Positions 57,701-64,000 of a DNA stretch of 64,000 nt are shown here, piece by piece. The stretch lies in contig JAQGEQ010000263.1 of NCBI GenBank assembly GCA_034620365.1, positions 372,001-436,000 of the forward strand. Direction: 5' to 3'. A model generated the notes under the pieces. The model saw nothing but the letters and a program-made list of their open reading frames with translations, searched no databases and had not been told where the DNA came from. The stretch comes from Pegea sp. RAD2-039 (Eukaryota > Chordata > Thaliacea > Salpida > Salpidae). Position numbers and translations under genes: made by a program. How positions within the stretch are numbered: the first letter of the stretch is position 1; each line of letters opens with the position of its first letter.

Positions 57701-60700
57701 GTTAATAACATAAATATAATTTTCAATTTACTTTAATTTACAGTAAAGTAATCTTTAAATTTAAAATTTGTGCTTCAAAAGAAGTTGAAACCACTGATTG
57801 GTTTTACTCAAATGACAGCTTAATAATGTTTTCATTTACCATACTTAGTTGAATAGGGTTTTCAACGTTAAATTCTATATAGCTATTACTTTCACTTTTA
57901 ATCTTATCTGAGATCAAAACCATGAAGATGAGTTTACTTGAATCAAACTTTATCTTGATTTGATGCTAAGGTTTAGTCAATTTTTATAAAAATTTACATG
58001 GACAAACAATTAATTGGATTTTGGGTTAGGCAAGTGTGAACACATTTGTTAAAAATGAACATTAAAAATTATACAGCCAAATAAATAGCTTCATACCTTT
58101 AGTATATAACGTTTTTGTAAGTTAACAATTTATGAGATTTGTAAAGTTATTTTAAAAAGATTATCATTAAACTAAAAATACTAAATTGAAAAGTGTTATG
58201 GTAAAAATCAAATATTTTAAGTCATATTTTATGGGTTTTTTTTTACCTAGAAAATAGAATTTAAGTTTCAAAGAAAATATTCGTAATCATTTTTTACATT
58301 TCAAGAAGAGATTTCAAGAAGAACCCCTTTTTTGGGTTTCTTTTATTTAATTAAATTTCTTTACAACTACTTAACCACGAAATTATAGTCTAAAGCCAAC
58401 TTAATGCTTGAAGTAATGATTAAATAAGTAGTTCATAAAATCATTTTTATTCAAAGTTTTTCGTTATATTTTCACAATTTCAAAAAATTGTGGTTGCAAA
58501 GAATTTTATCGAAAAATTATAGATATAGGGCATACAAAAATTTGAAAAATGTTTCACTTAAATGGGTTTATCATTTGTAATTATTTCTCTTCTTATAACA
58601 CTGAGGTTTTATAACTTCATAATTACTACTTTACAATAACAACTTGTCTTTTACCACATTTAACATTTTTCTAATTGGTTTTTAAGTTATTTATTTTCTA
58701 GTAATTCGTTTAACTATGTTAGGAGAATGACAATTGTAAAAATTGATTAATCAACAGAATAAGCTACAATTTCTAATTTTCTATTTAAAATGTTTATTTA
58801 AAAGCTGGATTCAAACAGACGCTAAAAATTATCTAAAGATAAAAAAGTTTCTAAATTTTTTTTGTCTTATATCAGATAAATCCGGATTAATCCGACAATA
58901 TGGCGTTATATGATTTCCTATCATTAAATTCTGTTTTGAAAACTAAACTAAAATAGTCTTAATCGATGGCTTAGATAAAAGCAGTTTTTAGTTTCAACCA
59001 TACTTTATCAGGCGCAGTTTTTGTTTAATAACAGTATTTAGTAAAAGATCAAATGTTATAAAAGAAAAATCAGTTGTATATGTAGCTTAATCTAAGAATA
59101 TTCATGTTAAAAATTGAAAATTTAAACTATTAGTCTGATGATTTTCGGGTTTAAAGATTTCAAATAAAAACTAATAATTTGGTTGTTATGAAGCTAGATG
59201 TAAAAATCTCAAAAAAAACTTTTAGAAAATTGAACTTTAAACTTTTTTGTCAAAGATGCTACGAGATGAACTCAAAATGAAATTGAAGTTTTATCTTGTT
59301 ACAAAAGTAAAAGATTTCCCTAAGTAGATAAACACATTTAGTTTTTAAGCATCAAATTTTTAGTGGTTTTAAACTATTTCAAAACTTCGTTGCACAAAAT
59401 ATTTACGAATCTTTATCAAATAATAGAATAAAAATTAAAAAAAAGAACACTGAATGCATTTAATAGTTTTCTGAACAAAAATATTGGGAATTAATAAAAT
59501 TTTAAAAACGATTTTCACTGAATTTGTATTTGGGATAAACTAAGCAGCTTATCATGAATAAATTTAAAAGACTTTAGCTGAGTTTGAATTATGTAAAATA
59601 ATAAAATATTAAAAGATGTATATAGAAAGCAGTTTTGGTGGATTTATCTACAGTAAGCTATATTTTAATTTAGAAAAAAAAAACTTTGTTGCTATAAGTT
59701 TTATATCTAATATAAATTTATCAACAAAATATCAAATGATTTAACAAACTCAAATATTTAAAGAAAACTTAAAAAACATTTAAATAAAATAAGTTGGAAA
59801 CCTCCATTTTATATTTATGTACGAAGAAAACAAATAATTCTTACTTGAGAATGAATGACTTTATGGCGACAAAGGGTGCTTGCTTGTTTGAAGCCTTTTC
59901 CACAAATCTTACAAACAAAAGGTCTAGCACCAGTATGAACAGGCATATGTCTTGTAAGGTTATATTGGGCTTTAAATTCTTTGCCACAAATCTAATAAAA
60001 ATTAAAAATAAGTAAACAAAAAACTGAACCTAAATATTCTAAATGAAATACGTTTTTCTTAATGATATATTTTTCATGAAATAAATAAGTTTAAAGATTT
60101 ATAAATTAAACGAGTTTATAAGATTTAATGTCAAATATTAATAGATTAAAAGTATTTATCTGAAAGAGTATTTATAATTAATATAAGTTGTAGATTTAGA
60201 GTATATATTTTTTGGCACATATACAACTTTTTATTACGTTTTTATACTTTTAATGTTTTTAAAACAACGGTTTTTGTAACAAACAAGAAGTTATGCAAAT
60301 TTACTCTAATCGTAGAAAGTAATTAAAAGTAAATGAACAAAAGCTAATCATAACTTTGAAATTTAAAAGAGAAGCAATCATCAACTATATTTATTTAGCT
60401 TTGAACATCTTTATTATAATTTTTTGGATACAACATGCGTTTATATAAGTAATAAAAAGTTGTGTATATCGGCTGCTACATTAAAAACTTTGCCAAAATC
60501 AGACATTAGGTTGTTTAATTAGGCTTTTCTTACAGCAAATCAGTATTATTTAATATGTTACGTTTTGGAACACAGATAAAATTTAAAATTATATTTTCTT
60601 ATACAATTAATGTTGAACGTAAAATAATTAAGAGATGATATCAATGATAAGACTAACTTATTAGGATTTAGTTGGTAGTAAAAACTTTAAAAAAATCTGT

Positions 60701-61686
60701 CATTCTATCAGAAATATAAAAATAAATTTATCTTTTTTAAATATTCTCTTTAAAGAAACTTTAAAAGGTTTTCTTTAACCATACTTTTGACTTTTAATCA
60801 AATTATTTCAAGTTTTCAAGAAAAAATTGTGATAATTAAATTATATCAAAGATAAGGAATAGATAGTCTAGTTTTTAGAAGAACATTTCTTATTATTGCT
60901 AGATAGATAAAGAAGTTAGTGAATAAAAAATGACAAAAAAACAGTTTGTGTTGTTATAAACACGAAATATTTAAAAGCAATTTTAAAACTTTTACAAAAT
61001 TATTATTCAAAAAGTTATTCAGAAATAAGTAAAACCTAAGATGATGTAATAACACATCTGTTTCATCCGAAAGATGAAGATTAGTAAGCGAATAAAGATC
61101 AATCATACCTTGCACTTGCATGGCGAGTTCTGCTTCCCAGATTTTCTAGGTTTTGCAACATGGGATGGAGACTTAGTTGCACTGGAAGTAGAAGAGGATT
61201 GACTCTTATCGTGTCTGACATCAATCACAGCAGGTTCATTAGCTTCAACTTGAAATTTTGTTCAGAAGAAAATATTTTCTCTTTTGGCTTGGACTGCGGG
61301 ATAACTTCGATACTAGACAATGACTGAACTAAATCTGGATAACACGCTGAAGCTAAAGGTGGTGATTGAGTTAAAGACCAGGGATATGACAAATAAGGAG
61401 AAGTGGTCAGTACTTCAGGTCCAGGAGGTGTAAATGGGGGCATATGGTGAGCTAGTAAATGGTTGTAGTGGTAGCCTAAGTTATGCGACCACATTATGTT
61501 AGGGTGGGGGACTGTGTAAGGTACACTGGGCAGCAAGGTATGTGAGTAGATTGGACAACACATATGATGATTATGAAGTGAAAAAGTCGAGTTGTTTAAT
61601 AATGAATGGTGACGTGGAATTGGGGCACATGGTCCTTTTGGTAAACTTCTCAAATGGAAGTAAGGACTGTTGATATTTGAAAACAT
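54758..61686 (-). CDS. FEZF: Fezf-family zinc-finger transcription factor
   Basis: Minus-strand exons 61686-61314 and 61248-61109 (a 65-nt intron is proposed between them), 59991-59845, 55436-55224, 54910-54758 join to 341 residues. Fezf factors pattern forebrain and specify neurons, mainly as repressors. Six C2H2 fingers fill the C-terminus and match Fezf closely: [84 protein letters not shown] and [24 protein letters not shown] and the last-finger sequence are family hallmarks. Introns cut finger 1 after its first Cys, the finger 2/3 linker and finger 5. The N-terminal half is His/Pro/Ser/Tyr-rich and lacks the EH1 repressor motif usual in this family, so an upstream exon may be missing. 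The intron at 55437-59844 is 4.4 kb. Confidence 0.93.
55437..59844 (-). other. 4.4-kb Fezf intron
   Basis: Separates fingers 1-2 from fingers 3-6. AT-rich, with no nested gene or repeat that I can support. A GC-richer patch lies around 56750-57450 and could be regulatory. Confidence 0.7.
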
Positions 61687-64000
61687 TTAGTTTGATAAAT
61701 AAAAATTAATATAAAATGACTCTGCAAAGAAAAGGTTTTGGATTATTGTGTTCAGATACTTTAAAAAAAGTTTTAAAATTACAATTTCAAAACCAAATTT
61801 TAAACCATTTTAAAATCAACTAATTTCTTTTGAATACTTTCATTAATCGATTCTAAAATATTTAAGCAAGATTTATTTTTATAAAAAATAGTTTAGAAAA
61901 TATAAGAAAAGCAACAAAGTTTAAAATTATTTGAAGATATTTAGAATAAATGTTTACAGAGTAATTACTTTTGATGGTAATAAGTTTAGAAACATATTTC
62001 AGAAGCAAGTTTAACTTAGATTTAAATCTAGTTCTAATTTAGACGAATTAAACTTGTATCATATTAATTAAAAAGAGATCCAAATTCATTTTGTGTATTA
62101 TGATTCAATCTTCATCTTTTGAAATTGATCTTTTAAAACAAATTATGTCTTTCTGATGAAGTTTAAAATAAACTTTTCACAGTAATTAATTATCTCAGAA
62201 ACAATTCATAATTATATTTTGAAACAAAATACTCCAATGAACAATTTCAATCACGAAAAAACACATCTTATTCAAAGATTTCAAATACAGAATGACCAAA
62301 TTATCCACTAGTAAAAGTAAGATAATTATTTCTCAGATTATTCGTTGAGATATTTGTAAACTAGCATTAAAAATCAATTTCAGCTACTTACCAAAACTAA
62401 TGCATTTAGTTTTTTGATCGCTTCAATAAATTATCTTCAATCTATTATGTTACCTAAATACTTCACAAATTTACTTTAGAATTGTTAATTTTCTGTCAAC
62501 TTTTTGATTTAAATACTTAATCTTTTGCATTCTTTACTAATACTTCTATTTAGATAATTTTATTTATTCTGCACTTACTTACATTCCATCTTAAGCATAA
62601 AAATTCAGCTAAGTTTCAAAACTTTTAATCAAATTTAAATGTCTTTGATGACTGGTAAGTCAGTTTATAAAACAAATCGGGTGTTATTGTATGATTTGGT
62701 AAGAAGCAAAACTTCTTTTGCAGCTGTTAATATAAATTATTTTGTCAAAAACTAGCAATAAAAATCTTTAAATTGAATCTATCTTTGATTGAAAGTAATA
62801 TGACTTTGTATTTACATTTGAAAAAACTTTTTTCCTTTATATTTCAACTTTTAGGTGACGAAATTTTCTAGATTTAAACAAAAATTAATTTTTTTTTTTA
62901 ATAAACTTTTGGTAAAACCAAACTTTTAGAATTTTAAAAAATTTATTTGTAAAATTATGATTTTATTAAAATTAATATAAATTCTTCAAAAGCTAAATTT
63001 TTAAAACTCACCAACTTTTCGAGTTTTGAATACTTTTTCTTTGTTGTTCTGTTACTTTCAAAATAAAATAATAAAATAACAAGACAGTTACTTATTCTAA
63101 AGAATCTTAATAAAAAACAAATTTAATTTGAAAAAAACGGCAACATGAAAGCCTAAATCAACTGTAATAATAATTTAAGGCTTTTATTTATACTGTAATT
63201 CAAAATTTCTAGTTAACTATAAAATTTGACATCAGGAGCTGTTCATTAAAATTATGAACAAATTGAATTTAAATTGATAAAACAAACTGCTGAAAACAAT
63301 TAAAAAACAACGTCTTTGATGTTAGTCTATTATCGAAAGATAATGAAGTCTCTTTCAAAGCTAATTTTAGCAAATGTTTTATCTACACTTATTTCAAAAG
63401 CCGCCAAAAATTTATCAGTTCAAGTTTAAAATGAATTCTAATTTAAGAACGAAAACCAAAATGATTTTATAAATAAAATATCTCTAAACAAAATCAAATA
63501 ATATTATCAGTAAGCAAGTTTTAATCAGTTTTACTTGCTGATATAGATTAGATTTGGTCTACGAAAAATATATTCTTAAAACGCTAATTTTAGCTTTAAG
63601 CTAATGTTGTTATGTTTGTACATTTGAATTGATTTTTTTTAGAACTGAACCTAGGGCTACTTTAGTTATAAAAGTTTGCAGTTAATAGAAGTGTATCTGC
63701 AAACAAATCTGACCAAAACTGAATTATTTTTTTCGTTTAATTGTAACTACAAATTGTAAAGTTTACTGTAAGCACTAATTTTAGCAAAAATTGAACAAAA
63801 AATTGATAACAATGTGCTTGAGTTTAAAATGATCAAACTATAGATACGTAATTATATCAGAGAAATCTAAATAAAAAAGATTAATAGAATAAAAGCGAAT
63901 TTATCTAAAAAAAAATTTTTCTATCTTTAACAATCTCAGCTTAGTATATAAATCCAATTGCTAATATTTGGAAGAATTTACAAAAAAAACGTTTCATCAA
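61687..64000. other. region upstream of the Fezf coding start
   Basis: AT-rich. An in-frame TAA immediately precedes the chosen ATG, so any further N-terminal coding sequence would have to come from a spliced upstream exon. None is recognisable here. Confidence 0.5.

Noticed and set aside
59794..60015. Plus-strand frame over the Fezf finger exon
   Set aside because: Shadow of the minus-strand zinc-finger exon, which matches the family and has matching splice sites.
1..64000. CRISPR arrays, operons of bacterial type, rRNA genes, viral insertions
   Set aside because: Searched by eye for direct-repeat/spacer patterns, rRNA motifs and viral polymerase or capsid motifs; none seen.

Overview
The window is AT-rich nuclear DNA from an animal. 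It carries metazoan genes (p38 MAP kinase, cyclin Q, NATD1, an NAAA/acid-ceramidase-type amidase, an FKBP, CANT1, a G-alpha-12/13 and a Fezf zinc-finger factor), reads with the standard code, and is split by spliceosomal introns. Many introns are only 47-60 nt; others reach several kb. Very short introns, high AT content and strong splice acceptors just upstream of some start codons would fit a flatworm such as a triclad planarian. That is inference only; a cnidarian or another AT-rich invertebrate is not excluded.

Layout. 1-1190: possible partial coding pieces only. 1187-3259 (minus): cyclin Q followed 306 nt downstream by p38, both without introns in the coding region. 4724-4946 (plus): a small putative secreted peptide. 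6257-7114 (plus): NATD1-type acetyltransferase, 3 exons. 10641-13672 (plus): N-acylethanolamine amidase/ceramidase relative, 8 exons. 18564-22130 (plus): single-pass membrane protein with a long acidic 9-residue repeat. 22601-24574 (plus): FKBP whose last intron looks like a U12-type AT-AC intron. 28225-36184 (plus): a large 20-exon gene that I do not recognise, with a Cys/His metal-binding cluster, a SUMO-interaction-like motif, a second 9-residue repeat and C-terminal CxxC pairs; a 4-nt break in the repeat disrupts its frame. 38667-41751 (plus): CANT1 nucleotidase, 9 exons. 44362-47463 (minus): G-alpha-12/13, 8 exons, with a 47-bp duplication covering one splice donor. 49580-51066 (plus): possible small two-exon membrane protein. 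54758-61686 (minus): Fezf with six C2H2 fingers. Two copies of a dispersed A-tailed element lie in opposite orientation at about 26.3 and 37.9 kb.

The genes look like independent housekeeping, signalling and developmental loci rather than one pathway. Cyclin Q/p38 is the only pair whose spacing and orientation suggest joint transcription. Exon boundaries come from reading GT/AG sites, checking frame continuity and comparing with remembered family sequences; none were tested against RNA. The rest is AT-rich intergenic or intronic DNA in which I see nothing supportable.
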